A DNA stretch of 64,000 nt from Gracilaria gracilis (lineage: Eukaryota > Rhodophyta > Florideophyceae > Gracilariales > Gracilariaceae), in assembly GCA_030374805.1 (NCBI GenBank), contig JARGSG010000005.1:558001-622000 (forward strand), read 5' to 3'. A program made the position numbers and the translations under genes. Shown piece by piece: positions 1-9,411 of this stretch (its first letter is position 1; every line of letters starts with the position of its first letter). Under the pieces are notes generated by a model. It was not told the DNA's origin, made no database searches, and was given only the letters and a program-made list of their open reading frames with translations.

Positions 1-1
1 T

Positions 2-1411
2 AGGTCACGCCGTATATCCACAAACTTCTCTGTCTGCGACGGAATAATATACTGGGCAGGCACTGGTTCTCTTCGCCTGTACATCCCTGAAGGCATCCTC
101 CGTGACGAGCTCACAGGCTATTTCCACGGTATCGGTCATGTCGGCGCAGACAAGACATACTTCAACGCAGCTCGAAGTGTTTATTGGCCACAAATGTACC
201 GCTACATTTTGCGCTTTGTACGTCAGTGCCGCAGTTGCCAGTCGAACAAGCCAGTCTGCAAACCACCGCAAGGACTTCTGCAACCGTTACCAATCCCCAA
301 TCGCTGCTGGGAGATCGTCACCTTCGATTTTCTCACCGAACTTCCCACCACTTGCAATGGGTACGATGCCATCCTAGTAATTGTGGACAAACTCTCCAAA
401 CAGTCCATATTTGTCCCGACGAAGAAGACTGCCAGCGCTCAAGACACCGCATTTCTCTTCGAATATCACCTCTTCGCCAAACACGGAGTTCCCCACACCT
501 TGGTATCGGACAGAGACCCCAAGGTAGCATCAAGGTTTTGGAAAACTCTCACTCAACTTCTGAATGTACGAAGCAATACATCGACGGCCGACCATCCCCA
601 AACGGACGGCCAATCCGAGAACCTAATCCGCACTCTGTCTGCTATGCTTCGCTCGTTAATACAGGCCGCACCTTCGGATTGGGACACCATGCTCCCTACT
701 CTCGAGTTTGAATATAACACCTCGCGTCACAGCAGCACTCGGCTTTCCCCCTTTGAAGTCGCTCTTGGCTACAATCCACACACACCAGTTACTCGTACCC
801 TTGGACAATGTTCCGATCGTTCTCAGTCAGCTGACGACTACGTTAGCAGACGACAGGCGATGGTCACTCTGGCGCGCGAACACCTGGCAAAGGCCAGCTG
901 CAATCAGAAGTTTTATGCTGACCGCAGTCGCCGCGATGTATCCTTTGAACCAGGAATGCTTGTCCTTCTCCGCGCTGATAATCTCTCACTTACACGCCGC
1001 TCGTCGCTTCCGAAGAAGTGGCAACCTCGTTTTATCGGCCCCTTTCGTATACAAGAACGTCTTGGGTCAGTAACCTATCGTATCGAGTTACCATGTACCA
1101 TGCGACGCGCGCATAACGTCTTCCATGTCGCGAAGCTCCGCTTGTTTCACGATGATAACAAGGGCCCGTTAGATATCGTGATCGACAACGACGGTGCAAT
1201 CGAACAGGAAGTCGAAGAGATTATTGCGCGCAAACGCTTTAATCGACGTGTCTTTTACTTAGTTCGCTTCGTTGGCGAATCGTCCGAGGACGCAGCCTGG
1301 CTACCGCGTACAGCTCTCCGCAATTGTGCCGAATCTCTCAAGAACTTTTTGGCTACTCAGGCTTCGACGAGGACGTCTTTAGCCAAAGACCGGGCGAATG
1401 TGACAAAGTAG
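2..1411 (+). CDS. Ty3/gypsy pol, 3' part: integrase and chromodomain (partial at left edge)
   Basis: The frame is open from the left edge of the window to the TAG at 1409-1411, so only the C-terminal part of the polyprotein is present. It starts just before the integrase zinc-binding HHCC region: two histidines in YFHGIGHVG and the pair CRSCQSNK near 218-250. The integrase core follows. D1 lies in VTFDFLTELP, D2 in VSDRDPK and the glutamate in HPQTDGQSENL. After the core come an SH3-like segment (PRFIGPFRI) and a C-terminal chromodomain-like segment (FYLVRFVGESSEDAAWLPRTAL), which is typical of chromoviruses and thought to steer integration to marked chromatin. No stop or frameshift is seen in the visible part. 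This copy could have been active recently, but its gag, protease and RT lie outside the window. Confidence 0.9.
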   Translation, partial: RSRRISTNFSVCDGIIYWAGTGSLRLYIPEGILRDELTGYFHGIGHVGADKTYFNAARSVYWPQMYRYILRFVRQCRSCQSNKPVCKPPQGLLQPLPIPNRCWEIVTFDFLTELPTTCNGYDAILVIVDKLSKQSIFVPTKKTASAQDTAFLFEYHLFAKHGVPHTLVSDRDPKVASRFWKTLTQLLNVRSNTSTADHPQTDGQSENLIRTLSAMLRSLIQAAPSDWDTMLPTLEFEYNTSRHSSTRLSPFEVALGYNPHTPVTRTLGQCSDRSQSADDYVSRRQAMVTLAREHLAKASCNQKFYADRSRRDVSFEPGMLVLLRADNLSLTRRSSLPKKWQPRFIGPFRIQERLGSVTYRIELPCTMRRAHNVFHVAKLRLFHDDNKGPLDIVIDNDGAIEQEVEEIIARKRFNRRVFYLVRFVGESSEDAAWLPRTALRNCAESLKNFLATQASTRTSLAKDRANVTK

Positions 1412-1413
1412 TA

Positions 1414-1642
1414 TGTACTACAAGCTGCTGTCTTCTTTAGTCATGACCTCTGTAGCGGCGCGTGACCTTCAAGCTAGGTTCGGTCACAGTTGCTCTCTGT
1501 TTCAACTGCAAGCCTGCTTTGAGGCGCAGTATAAATAAAGAGGTACGACCTGGACTGCTCCTCTTGCGTGGAGAGCAGCCAGCCACGACCCAACATCTCA
1601 TCATCTTCCCGTATCATACAGTGCACTCGCCTCTGTATTACA
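1414..1642 (+). repeat. Putative 3' LTR of the left-edge gypsy element
   Basis: The LTR is inferred from its position directly after pol, from the TGTACTACA start and GTATTACA end, and from an internal TATAAATA followed by AATAAA near 1529-1538. No second copy lies in the window, so the boundaries are provisional. The next transposon begins right at its right edge. Confidence 0.45.
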
Positions 1643-1656
1643 CGTTATCTCCAGAT

Positions 1657-2819
1657 ATGGCTCCTGCTCTGCGAGTGCACGGCTGGTTTCATGTTCATTT
1701 CCGTCCCGTTTTTCTTTCACTCTCCGCCTTCACGCCGACGCATATCAAAGACGAGAAAGTATCACAGACAAGCACTAAGTAATCCAATCCTCGCAAACTG
1801 TTCGACTCTCTGGTACCAATTGCTCTCCTGTGGTGGTGAAGATGACTTTGTGACGGCGTTGAATATCACGAAACCACAGCTAACCTCCATACTCCTCCCA
1901 CAGTTCCAGAAAATGTTGGGCATGCAGCCAATGCGGTTTCCATACGCAAACCAAAACTCAAGAAGGGGCCGGAAGCCGCAGCTCCGTACAGTTGATATAC
2001 TTGAGCTTGCACTTTGGTACGTTCGTAGAGAAGATACCATGTATACCCTGTGTCCAATTTTTTGGTTTGGTTCCCTCCTCCGTTAGTGCATGGCTTGAAT
2101 TCGCACTATCTGTACTCTACGACATCGTAACGTCGAACAAAATACCCGAAACGAGAATTGAATGGCCAATCTCATCTGAAATGGAATCCTCTGCGTCGTT
2201 ACTTGCTCAAGCGAGACCACTCAGTGCACAGTACTTAGAAGGCGTGTTTGCGGTTACAGATGGAGCTCGTATGAAATGCTCTGCCTCACAGGAAAGCCGG
2301 ATACAACGCGCATTCTACAACGGTTTCACTGGTTCCTTAGAGATTGTTAACCTTTTCTTATGGAAGTTCGGAGGCGAACTGGTTCATGCAGCTGTGAACT
2401 ATCCGGGTTCCTGTCATGACTCACGGCTGGCTGGCATATCTGGATTGTACTGGCCCAGATTATCTGAAAAAATGACGCCTCACCCATTTAGAGTCCTCGG
2501 AGACAGTGCGTTTGCTACCAACCTGACTGCGACAGACAACAAACTCGTGCGGGCACGGAAGGCGAATGAGTGATATATACCACGTTCGATTGAGGAGGAC
2601 GCTATAGATATGATCTTACAAAAAGTATACCCGTCGAGATGCCAGACAGCAGAGTGGAGTGTGCAAGCTCTCAAACGTCCTTTTCGCAGGTTGTCTTGTT
2701 TGCTCCCGGTAAATGCATGGGCCCAGCTACGCATAATGGTAATTTGTTGTCATCTGATGAACTTCCGAACAAGAACTATTGGCCATAATCAGATTAGAAC
2801 AGTGTACGCTCGGTATTAG
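1657..2819 (+). pseudogene. Decayed DDE transposase (Harbinger-like, copy 1)
   Basis: This is a diverged homologue of the intact protein at 4337-5536, with the same order of motifs. D1 is in VTDGARM, D2 in LGDSAFATN and E in QTAEWSVQALK. Two lesions break it. A one-base shift in the T-run near 2058-2064 separates the part ending in LCPIF from the part starting with FGLVPSS. An in-frame TGA at 2571-2573 follows the RARKANE motif, and the homologous sequence continues downstream to the stop at 2817-2819. The N-terminus again holds a hydrophobic stretch followed by arginines, as in copy 2. The start is uncertain because the upstream side abuts an LTR. Transposase of the DDE_Tnp_4 type is the best family match by motif; the function is lost. 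Confidence 0.8.
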
Positions 2820-3593
2820 CGGGAGGTCGAGTAGCGAACGGTGTGAAAGAATTACGTTCCGAATCGTTCTTTGGAGCATGCGGCTGTGCTTGGGCTTCGT
2901 TTTTCTTACCATCGGTGTCAGTCTTGGTGTTCTGAAGACGAAGTGCGGCACCAAGTTCTTCGCGGAAAATCTCCCGCAGCTGCGTGATGTCATATTTCGG
3001 GGGTTTGGTCTGCGAGGCCTTGATTATTTCGGCCACAGAGAGCATTGAAGAAGTCATGGTCTCCATTTGCCGGACTACGTCTAGTTGCAGTCTGCGTTCC
3101 AGAGGAAGGTCGACTACATGCTTCGCTTTTTTTGCTGCCGGTTTTGCTACCGTACTGGAAGATGCTCCTGTGTCGGAGACTGACTGCTGTCGTGTTCGCT
3201 TCTTTGCGAATAATCCAAGAATTGAACCACTTTGCCTTGCTTCCTCGATATCTTCTGTTGAGGGATTCATGTTGCTATCGGGTTTACTCAACGCTTTCGA
3301 GAGGGCTTTTGCTTGTACGTCCCGGTAGATGAGTTTCGCACGGCGCACATGAAGGCGAATTGTTGGGTCTCCAGTCTTCTTTCTAACGTAGGCAAGTTTA
3401 TCAAACTTGTCTTTGAGACTTTCTACGCTTCTCGTCGGACGTTCATTGAGATATGCCGCGTGGTTAAAGTCAGACTTTACCAGCTCCCAATCTTCCGTAT
3501 CATGTGGTTTGCGGTTGGCAACAACATCCAGTAAGAAGTCAATGTCTTCTGCCCAGTAATTGAGTGTCCTCTTACGGGAATGAGCGGATTTGT
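2794..3593 (-). pseudogene. DUF6818-like (Myb/SANT-type) accessory protein, copy 1
   Basis: The minus-strand frame is open from 3593 to 2794 and runs convergent to the copy 1 transposase. It contains a helix-rich DNA-binding-like segment: LNYWAEDIDFLLDVV, then WELVKSDFN, then SLKDKFDKL and KKTGDPT followed by RRAKLIYRDVQ. The pattern fits the DUF6818 family that accompanies DDE transposases in algae and oomycetes, and which I take to be the Myb-like partner protein of Harbinger-type elements. A basic, serine-rich linker and an amphipathic C-terminal region follow. No ATG lies upstream of the domain in this frame: a TAA is met at about 3594, so an upstream exon is missing or the gene is truncated. 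Unlike copies 2 and 3, the domain itself has no stop. Confidence 0.6.
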
Positions 3594-4176
3594 TTTAAAG
3601 TGATCCAACTGCACTCATTAGAATTTCTTGGAGTTTAGTCGTTTGAATGCTGATATAGCCGCTATTCTGAAATTGGTTGGGGCGGACAAAGAATGAATGC
3701 GATAGTGCAACTCCGTCCAGGTGAATTTTGCCGCAGAAGTGACACCAGAACTCCATGGTACCATGGAACCAAAACAACCGTGCACTTGAAGTGCATGGCG
3801 GTCAAGTAGTGTTTGTGTCGGTAGTTGCGCGGTTTTGTATGTACCATGTAACCATGAGGAAGTGTTGAAGGGCATCTCTTTGTCGCCTTATTATTTTCCC
3901 TTTTCTTGGATGACCCCATTGTCTGGGAGTTGCCCCAACTGCATTACATTTGCTGGACCACGAGGCCACTGCCACACGCATTTTGCATTTATTTTCGTCG
4001 TGATCGTTCATTGATCATCAACAAACGTGCACGGTTTTTGCGTTGACGGAAAACCGCGACGTTAATTGATTTACTTTCTTTTTCTCCTGGGAACCCCTCT
4101 GTCAGCGACATGCAATAAAGCTTGACATCAATGACACCTGTACGACAGCACGAACACGTGAAAGCATTACAAAAGA
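3594..4176. other. Spacer between two transposon copies
   Basis: No gene is recognised. A minus-strand frame near 3700-3777 contains a CHFCGKIH motif that resembles half of a zinc finger, but neighbouring frames are equally open and no homologue is recognised. Confidence 0.4.
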
Positions 4177-4200
4177 TGAGTGAATGCAGGAAATACCAGA
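4177..4200 (+). repeat. Left terminal inverted repeat of copy 2
   Basis: Its sequence pairs with 6717-6740 at 22 of 24 positions, and it is repeated at 40999-41022 in copy 3. It begins TGAGTGAATGCAGGAAATAC. Confidence 0.85.
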
Positions 4201-4336
4201 TAGCCGCCTGGTCAAATTTTAGCCAATGAAAAGGGTCCATTTTTGACCGGCGCGGAACCAAATCCGGCCATCTGAACGGACCCTCGAAGGGTCAATTCAG
4301 AAAGCCAAACCTCCGCCAAACGCCTCACGCGACAAC

Positions 4337-5536
4337 ATGTTCCCAACCCGTACCCAAGCAGCTGCCATTGCGGCTGTTTCGGCCGGTATAACGACGAGTT
4401 TGTGCGTTCTACTTCTGATAAGAAAGCGTAGAACACGTCCCAACCGCTCCCATCGGGTAGCCCAACACAAACGTCAAGGCCTTTTACATCCTCTACATGA
4501 ACAGGATGAAACCCCATGGCAACGCCTGCTAAAGTCCGGGAGGGAGGGAGACTTTATTGTAGTCACTAACTTTACGAGAGACATATTCTTCACCACATTG
4601 TTACCTATATTTGAGACATCCCGTTCAACCTGTAACAAAGAAAGTCCTTATCGAAGGAACACGTCTAAGCGAGGACGTAAACCTCTTCTGCACCCTAAAG
4701 ACCTTCTGGGCCTTGCCCTTCATTACATGAAAACGAATTGCAACATGTACCAACTGTGTCCCTTCTTTGGCATAGTTCCATCGTCTCTAAGCGTTTGGTT
4801 AGACTACTCTCTTTTTGTGCTTCTTCGCGGAGTGCGTAAGAAAGATGCCATTTCTTTTGAAGTCCGTTGGCCAACTGTTTTAGAGATGAAAGCATCCGCA
4901 GCACTTCTACAGAAGAGCAGGCAATCAGGCCCCTTGCTAAGGGGAGTCTTTGGAATTACGGACGGTGGACGTTTCCGTTGTCAGAACTATGGTGACACCT
5001 ATCTACAGAATGCCTACTACGAAGGTTACACACAACAGGAGGAAGTCACTAACCTTTTTGTGTTTAAGTTCTTCGGCGAAATTATACACGCTGCTGTTAA
5101 CTACCCAGGCAGCTGGCATGACACGAAGCTTGCCGGTGTGTCTGGTCTGTACTATCCCAAGCTCTCCGATGCAGTGACACCACCTGGACTGGCCATTCTG
5201 GGAGACTCTGCGTTTGTCAACAACCCTTCGTGCACGAATGGGAAAATACTCCGAGCTCGTAAATCGAACGAGACTTCGGGCATCCCAGAGTCTGCAGAAC
5301 TGGTGGCTATCGACTTGGTAATGCAACGCGTACTCCCGAGTGAGAGACAGAGCGCCGAGTGGGACATACGTGCGATAAAAGACCCATTCCAACGCCTCAA
5401 GAGTGTACTACCAACTGATTGTGGGAGGCGTGGTGTTCTTTTAGAACTCGCCATTCGTTTATTGAACGGCAGAACAAGGCTGATGGGACGCAACCACATT
5501 GCCTCTACATACAACCCGTCGAGTCTGCGTTTGTGA
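4337..5536 (+). CDS. DDE superfamily transposase, intact, with hydrophobic N-terminus
   Basis: This uninterrupted 399-residue protein should be the enzyme that excises and reinserts the surrounding element. The catalytic triad is visible: D in FGITDGGRF (about residue 214), D in ILGDSAFVNN (about 292) and E in RQSAEWDIRAIK (about 340), the layout of DDE_Tnp_4 (Harbinger-type) nucleases. The ATG at 4337 is 137 bp inside the left inverted repeat, and copy 3 starts at the equivalent base. Residues 7-27 form a strongly hydrophobic segment (AAAIAAVSAG, then TSLCVLLLI) followed by the basic run RKRRTRP. That looks like a membrane anchor or organelle signal and is odd for a nuclear enzyme; the broken copies show the same feature. 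It is the only transposase in the window with an intact frame and an intact triad, so it is a candidate source of activity for the family. Confidence 0.88.
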   Translation: MFPTRTQAAAIAAVSAGITTSLCVLLLIRKRRTRPNRSHRVAQHKRQGLLHPLHEQDETPWQRLLKSGREGDFIVVTNFTRDIFFTTLLPIFETSRSTCNKESPYRRNTSKRGRKPLLHPKDLLGLALHYMKTNCNMYQLCPFFGIVPSSLSVWLDYSLFVLLRGVRKKDAISFEVRWPTVLEMKASAALLQKSRQSGPLLRGVFGITDGGRFRCQNYGDTYLQNAYYEGYTQQEEVTNLFVFKFFGEIIHAAVNYPGSWHDTKLAGVSGLYYPKLSDAVTPPGLAILGDSAFVNNPSCTNGKILRARKSNETSGIPESAELVAIDLVMQRVLPSERQSAEWDIRAIKDPFQRLKSVLPTDCGRRGVLLELAIRLLNGRTRLMGRNHIASTYNPSSLRL

Positions 5537-5667
5537 GCGCGGAACCAAGCCCGAGGAGTAGAGTCTGCGAATGCGAGCTTGCGAGCATTACGCGGGCTTC
5601 GCCCCGCAGTGCTGGGCCCGCGCGAGCGGGAAACCAGGCCATTGAAAGTGAACTCTGAGGAAATTCG

Positions 5668-6568
5668 TTACTGGGATTTGTGCTTCAGGTCGTCGCCAGG
5701 TAGTTTGCACATCAGCTGCTGGAGAACCTCATTTATGCTTGAAAGCATCGCCTTCGTATCCCCCATGTTCTGATTGACCTCATCTTTGAACGCCTTAACC
5801 TCTTGCTTCACGGCCGTGGTTATCATCTGCTCCTGACTTGCAGCCAATACACCGGGATCGTTCGCCGACTCCATTGACTTCGCAATCATTCCAATAAACA
5901 TAGTCATGGTGTCCACCTTCTCTACAATGGCATCTTCTGTTCTTGCTTACTTCGATGGAAGACCTCCCATTCCTATATCACGCTTTCTCTCTTTCGTACC
6001 AATTGTACTGCTCTCTGTCCCGTGATTGTGTTCTTCTTCATCGTTGTCTTCATTTCCATCTTCCGAATCCTCTTCAACACTAAGAACTGCCGCCGCAATT
6101 TTCCCCTGTATATCCCTGGCGATACGTTAAGCTCGCCGTACATTCGGTGGGCATGATGGATCTCCAGTTTTTTTTGAGCGTTGCAAAGCTTGTCAAACTT
6201 GTTCTTGAGGGAGGTGCTATCACGCGCAGAGCGCTCGTTTCCGTGCTTTACAGTTCGAACTTGTTTGCTACAAGCGCCCACAAACTTGCACCAATTGGTT
6301 CTATCTCGTCTACTATATCCAAATAAGCGTCGACGTCTTTTTTGCTGTAGTTGGGGACTCCCGCACGGCCTTTCTTCTCCGTGTTGGTCTTTTTTGCCTT
6401 CTTTGGTTGTTTGGGAGACGTGTTTTTTGCTGTTGATGAGGGAGAGTTGGTCTGTGACGCATCGGAACAAATTAGATTAGGGGTAGAGGAAGAAGTGGGA
6501 GGCGGAGCGGATGCGGAAGAATTCATTGCTTCGTGGTCTATGGGATGGTTGGAGGGAAAGAGAGACAA
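5668..6568 (-). pseudogene. DUF6818-like accessory protein, copy 2 (frameshifted)
   Basis: The gene starts at the ATG 6568 with a low-complexity Ser/Pro/Thr region and a basic stretch (PKKAKKTNTEKKG). The domain start PNYSKKDVDAYLDIVDE and LWALVANKFEL follow, and then a TAA at 6248-6250. The rest of the domain (TSLKNKFDKLCNAQKK) lies in a second frame and the C-terminal region (MIAKSMESANDP through LQQLMCKLPGDD) in a third. One-base losses relative to copy 3 explain the shifts, for example within an A-run near 6168. The C-terminal part is predicted to be helical and may mediate oligomerisation. It runs convergent to the transposase, with about 130 bp between the stops. Either the product is lost, or unrecognised splicing is involved, because some breaks are shared with copy 3. 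Confidence 0.65.
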
Positions 6569-6716
6569 GGCGGGGAGATGGACTTGCTAATGTGTTCTCA
6601 ACTGGGGTGCACTGGTGTTTTGGGTACTGATTTCGCGCCAATATCTGGCGCTTAGTGTGGCGCTCTAATGGGGGATGGAATTCCTGAAAGGAGCTATATA
6701 TTTGGCGTGGTGGCGT

Positions 6717-6740
6717 TCTGGTAATTTCTGCATTCACTCA
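6717..6740 (-). repeat. Right terminal inverted repeat of copy 2
   Basis: The complement reads TGAGTGAATGCAGAAATTAC..., matching the left end apart from two substitutions. Copy 3 has the equivalent at 43539-43562. Confidence 0.85.
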
Positions 6741-6789
6741 ATATATCCCATATGGATAAGCTAGGCTATCCTAGTGTCTATTTGACAAC

Positions 6790-6827
6790 TGACCTCATAT
6801 GAGGTCAATTGACCTCATATGAGGTCA
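6790..6827. repeat. Tandem pair of 18-bp perfect palindromes
   Basis: TGACCTCATATGAGGTCA occurs at 6790-6807 and again at 6810-6827, separated by two bases. A third identical unit is at 7760-7777, near the other end of the MITE-like element. Confidence 0.9.
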
Positions 6828-7759
6828 GAATATAACACTTTATAAAAATTGATGTAAACCAGTTCAGAGTCTCTAAACCACCTCTCTAGAACCGCATTGG
6901 GCATCACATTCATGGCTGAGTACAACATCTAGTACAAACAACGACGCTGAGTAGTAATTGGGGAAAAGATATATTTGCTACATTAGAAAATTTAATCAAA
7001 TTTTAACTTCTTCAACGAAAAGAATTTTTTTTTATCCTTCTTCCTAAAGTAAACCAGAAAACCTCGACAACATATATTCAACCTGTTTCAAATTGCTCTC
7101 AGAATAAAGGGTATTAAAGGCCTGGTATAATTTACAATAGTTTTCCCACAACTTTGAAATGCCGGGCTTCTCAAATTTAATGGAAATTCTATCTTGAAAG
7201 CTATGGACATCATTTTCGCAGACTTGTGAAACTACCACGTTACAAAACTGTTTTTCAGGCTGTTTTATGTGCAACGATGCGAACTGAAACAAAAAAGAAC
7301 CTGAGAATGGTACCACTTTACGAATTCATGTGACGAAATGTACTATAAAGAGTTAATGTTCTCTGCGTAGGCCAGTATGTTAAATTTGTTTAAAAGCAGT
7401 CAGAATGCTTATATATCTCTTGCACACATACGTTTGTCTCATATAATATTAAAAAGTGCGTTATCTCAATACTAGCTGATCGTCAAGAACTATAGCAACA
7501 AAAACATTAAGTACGTTTGAAGCGTTATAAACATTTTTTAAGTTATATGTAGAATTTTTGGGCGTTTAAACCTAAATAGTAATTCTACATGTAATCAGAT
7601 GACTACTAAAGCACTTATTGCTTGGAATTGGTTTGCTTCAAATGGTTATTTGGGGTTATGAAACTAGTTTGATTGCATAATTGTAGTTGTTTTCTAATGA
7701 ATCGCTAAATTATGTGCAAATCTTTATCTAATTTTTTACATTTTTCTCACTATCTGTGC

Positions 7760-7777
7760 TGACCTCATATGAGGTCA
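7760..7777. repeat. Third copy of the 18-bp palindrome
   Basis: It is identical to the two units at 6790-6827 and lies 13 bp inside the right outer inverted repeat. Confidence 0.9.
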
Positions 7778-8019
7778 ACGCGCTGGTCCGATAGACACTA
7801 GAGGATCACAGAAAGGGCGGCTGGTCACGTTGCAGCGTTTCCGACGCGTTCCGGAGATTGGGGGCATTGACATGTTGAATGAAAACTTTTCTTAAAATTT
7901 GGATTGCAAATCCCAAAGTGTGTCACGTGTCCACGTCCGCGCAGTCGCTCAGAACTCCGAACGTTTCTATTGCTAACGAGTGCTACTATTGGTTAGCTAG
8001 AGCTACTACAAGGGTAGAC

Positions 8020-8140
8020 CTCAATGATTCAAACAGTTCAAATTTTGAACCGTTCAAAGTTTGAATGAATCAATGCACATGCGACGGTGTGGTTCAAAGC
8101 ACGACGCTTTGAACCACATGCGAAGCACAGTATCGAACCG
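8020..8140. repeat. Cluster of inverted repeats upstream of the cysteine-rich gene
   Basis: A perfect 13-bp stem (TGTGGTTCAAAGC with GCTTTGAACCACA, loop ACGAC) spans 8088-8118. Just upstream, a longer imperfect palindrome covers about 8023-8070 and is built from TTCAAA/TTTGAA words. The motif GAACCGTTCAA occurs at about 8047 and again near 8134. This could be a small MITE or a protein-binding array; nothing shows which. Confidence 0.6.
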
Positions 8141-8601
8141 TTCAACATATTATTTTTCCTTTCATTGTGACCTTGGTTATGCTGCTTTTGGAGGCTTGGC
8201 GAAGATTCACAATAGGCGGTGGACCGTTTCGCCCATATCCCGGCGAGATCCAGATAACGGAAGCACCACAAGCAGAGTCCTTGCTTCCTGAACACACTCC
8301 AGAAACGGCCATGACAATTTGTCATTGACAAATGCCCATACATAACCCCATGGCCCCATACTCGTTAGTAAGGCAAACATCAATACAATATTTCGAAGTT
8401 CGGCATTCGAACCCGACTTGCCTCTGTGGATGAGTTTTGGCCCACCACACGAAAGCCTACTTAAGCGACTGGTATTATCTCGCCGCGCTCCCAAAGCCCC
8501 GTACAATTAGTTTGATCAACCCAAAACACAGTAAGCAGCATCTACAAGCTCTACTTTCCGCTCATCGGACTCCGATCTCTCCGTTAAAGAACATCATCAC
8601 C

Positions 8602-9411
8602 ATGGTTACCTTATCCGTCCCCGCCTTTTTGGTGTCATTCACAACGCTGTGGATATTTATAGTTGAGGTCTTGGCGACGAACAGTTCGCCGGATAATCGA
8701 TGCCCAGTGAACATGAACAGAGAAATAGGAATCACAGACGACTATATTTGGGTATGCAAGTGCCCTGCGCTATCTACAATCGAGAGTGATGAACCAGCTG
8801 TCAACGGCTTGAAGAGGATTCCAGTTCCGTTCGATGAGGAAGATGACACCCAGGGACGAAACGAAGCGTTCTTGCGCTGCGTTGAGGAGAACAGTGAGCC
8901 TCTGAACCGTCTTTGTGTCTCCAACACAACTCTATTCGAAAGCGAGGCCGAAAGAATCATGAGGCACTGCTTCGACGTTTCCCTTACAGCCGAAGAAGAG
9001 AGCAAAACTGGTCCGCTTACATTCACCACAGAAACCTGCAGCACGAGACTTGTTCCGGTCGTGACGCAGTCCGAAACAACAGGAGTATGGCTATGTGAAT
9101 GCGAGCAGCCTGGCGCGACAGAGTTGTTTTCATTCGATGTGGTGGTGGGACAAGCGAATCTCACCACGAATGCATCTCCAACTAACGCGATCCAGGAACT
9201 GGACGAAATTGAGAGGTGCACGGCACAAGCGAGCGAGCAGTTGGAGGAAGTTTGTTTCAATGCACCTGGTGACTTTGACCTCGTCGCTTTGCATGTGTTG
9301 GAAGCGTGTTGCAAAAGGGCCAGGGCTTTGTCGGATACAAAGTTCCTGTGTGAAGCTCTGATTCCCGAAAACGTTGACGCGCTGAAGATACAGCGTGAGC
9401 CCCTGATCTAG
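8602..9411 (+). CDS. Secreted cysteine-rich two-repeat protein, unknown function
   Basis: I chose the ATG at 8602 because it has a good context (ATCACCATGG) and opens directly into a signal peptide: residues 1-25 are hydrophobic and end in a plausible VLA cleavage site. The mature protein, about 244 residues, consists of two similar units. Each has a lone Cys, then a W-x-C-x-C motif (WVCKC at about 50-54, WLCEC near 168), then a spaced C...C...C set with an E-L-x-x-[LV]-C stretch; the second unit ends in ACCKRARAL. Even cysteine spacing and candidate N-glycosylation sites (NTT, NLT, NAS) fit an extracellular or wall protein. A paralogue with the same C-terminus lies at 63352-64000. No known domain is recognised, and no intron is needed. 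This is one of the few likely host genes. Confidence 0.8.
   Translation: MVTLSVPAFLVSFTTLWIFIVEVLATNSSPDNRCPVNMNREIGITDDYIWVCKCPALSTIESDEPAVNGLKRIPVPFDEEDDTQGRNEAFLRCVEENSEPLNRLCVSNTTLFESEAERIMRHCFDVSLTAEEESKTGPLTFTTETCSTRLVPVVTQSETTGVWLCECEQPGATELFSFDVVVGQANLTTNASPTNAIQELDEIERCTAQASEQLEEVCFNAPGDFDLVALHVLEACCKRARALSDTKFLCEALIPENVDALKIQREPLI

Larger units (their letters stand above)
4177..6740. mobile_element. Harbinger-like DNA transposon, copy 2 (2564 bp)
   Basis: The element is bounded by imperfect 24-bp terminal inverted repeats: TGAGTGAATGCAGG... at 4177-4200 and its complement at 6717-6740, with 22 of 24 bases matching. It carries a plus-strand transposase (4337-5536) and a convergent minus-strand accessory gene (5668-6568), the two-gene layout typical of PIF/Harbinger elements. 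A homologous copy lies at 40999-43562, and the two copies lose similarity exactly at these repeats. The target duplication is not clear: the bases next to the shortened repeat are GAT on the left and AAT on the right. Superfamily assignment rests on the two-gene layout and motifs. Confidence 0.85.
6772..7800. mobile_element. AT-rich non-coding element with palindromic inverted ends (MITE-like)
   Basis: The outer ends are TAGTGTCTAT at 6772-6781 and its complement ATAGACACTA at 7791-7800. Inside each end lies the perfect 18-bp palindrome TGACCTCATATGAGGTCA, twice at the left and once at the right. The 930 bp between them is AT-rich and no convincing gene is seen. The symmetric ends suggest a non-autonomous DNA transposon. 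No clear target duplication is visible, so the exact limits could differ by a few bases. Confidence 0.55.

Noticed and set aside
3600..4011. Zinc-finger-like frame with CHFCGKIH on the minus strand
   Set aside because: Only one Cys pair, three overlapping frames are equally open, and there is no supporting context.
6790..6827. TGACCT/AGGTCA words as hormone response elements
   Set aside because: Nuclear receptors are an animal family; the words are part of a palindrome tied to a transposon end.
8403..8422. B-box-like GGGTTCGAATGCC on the minus strand as a tRNA or SINE
   Set aside because: No A box or cloverleaf upstream at a suitable distance.
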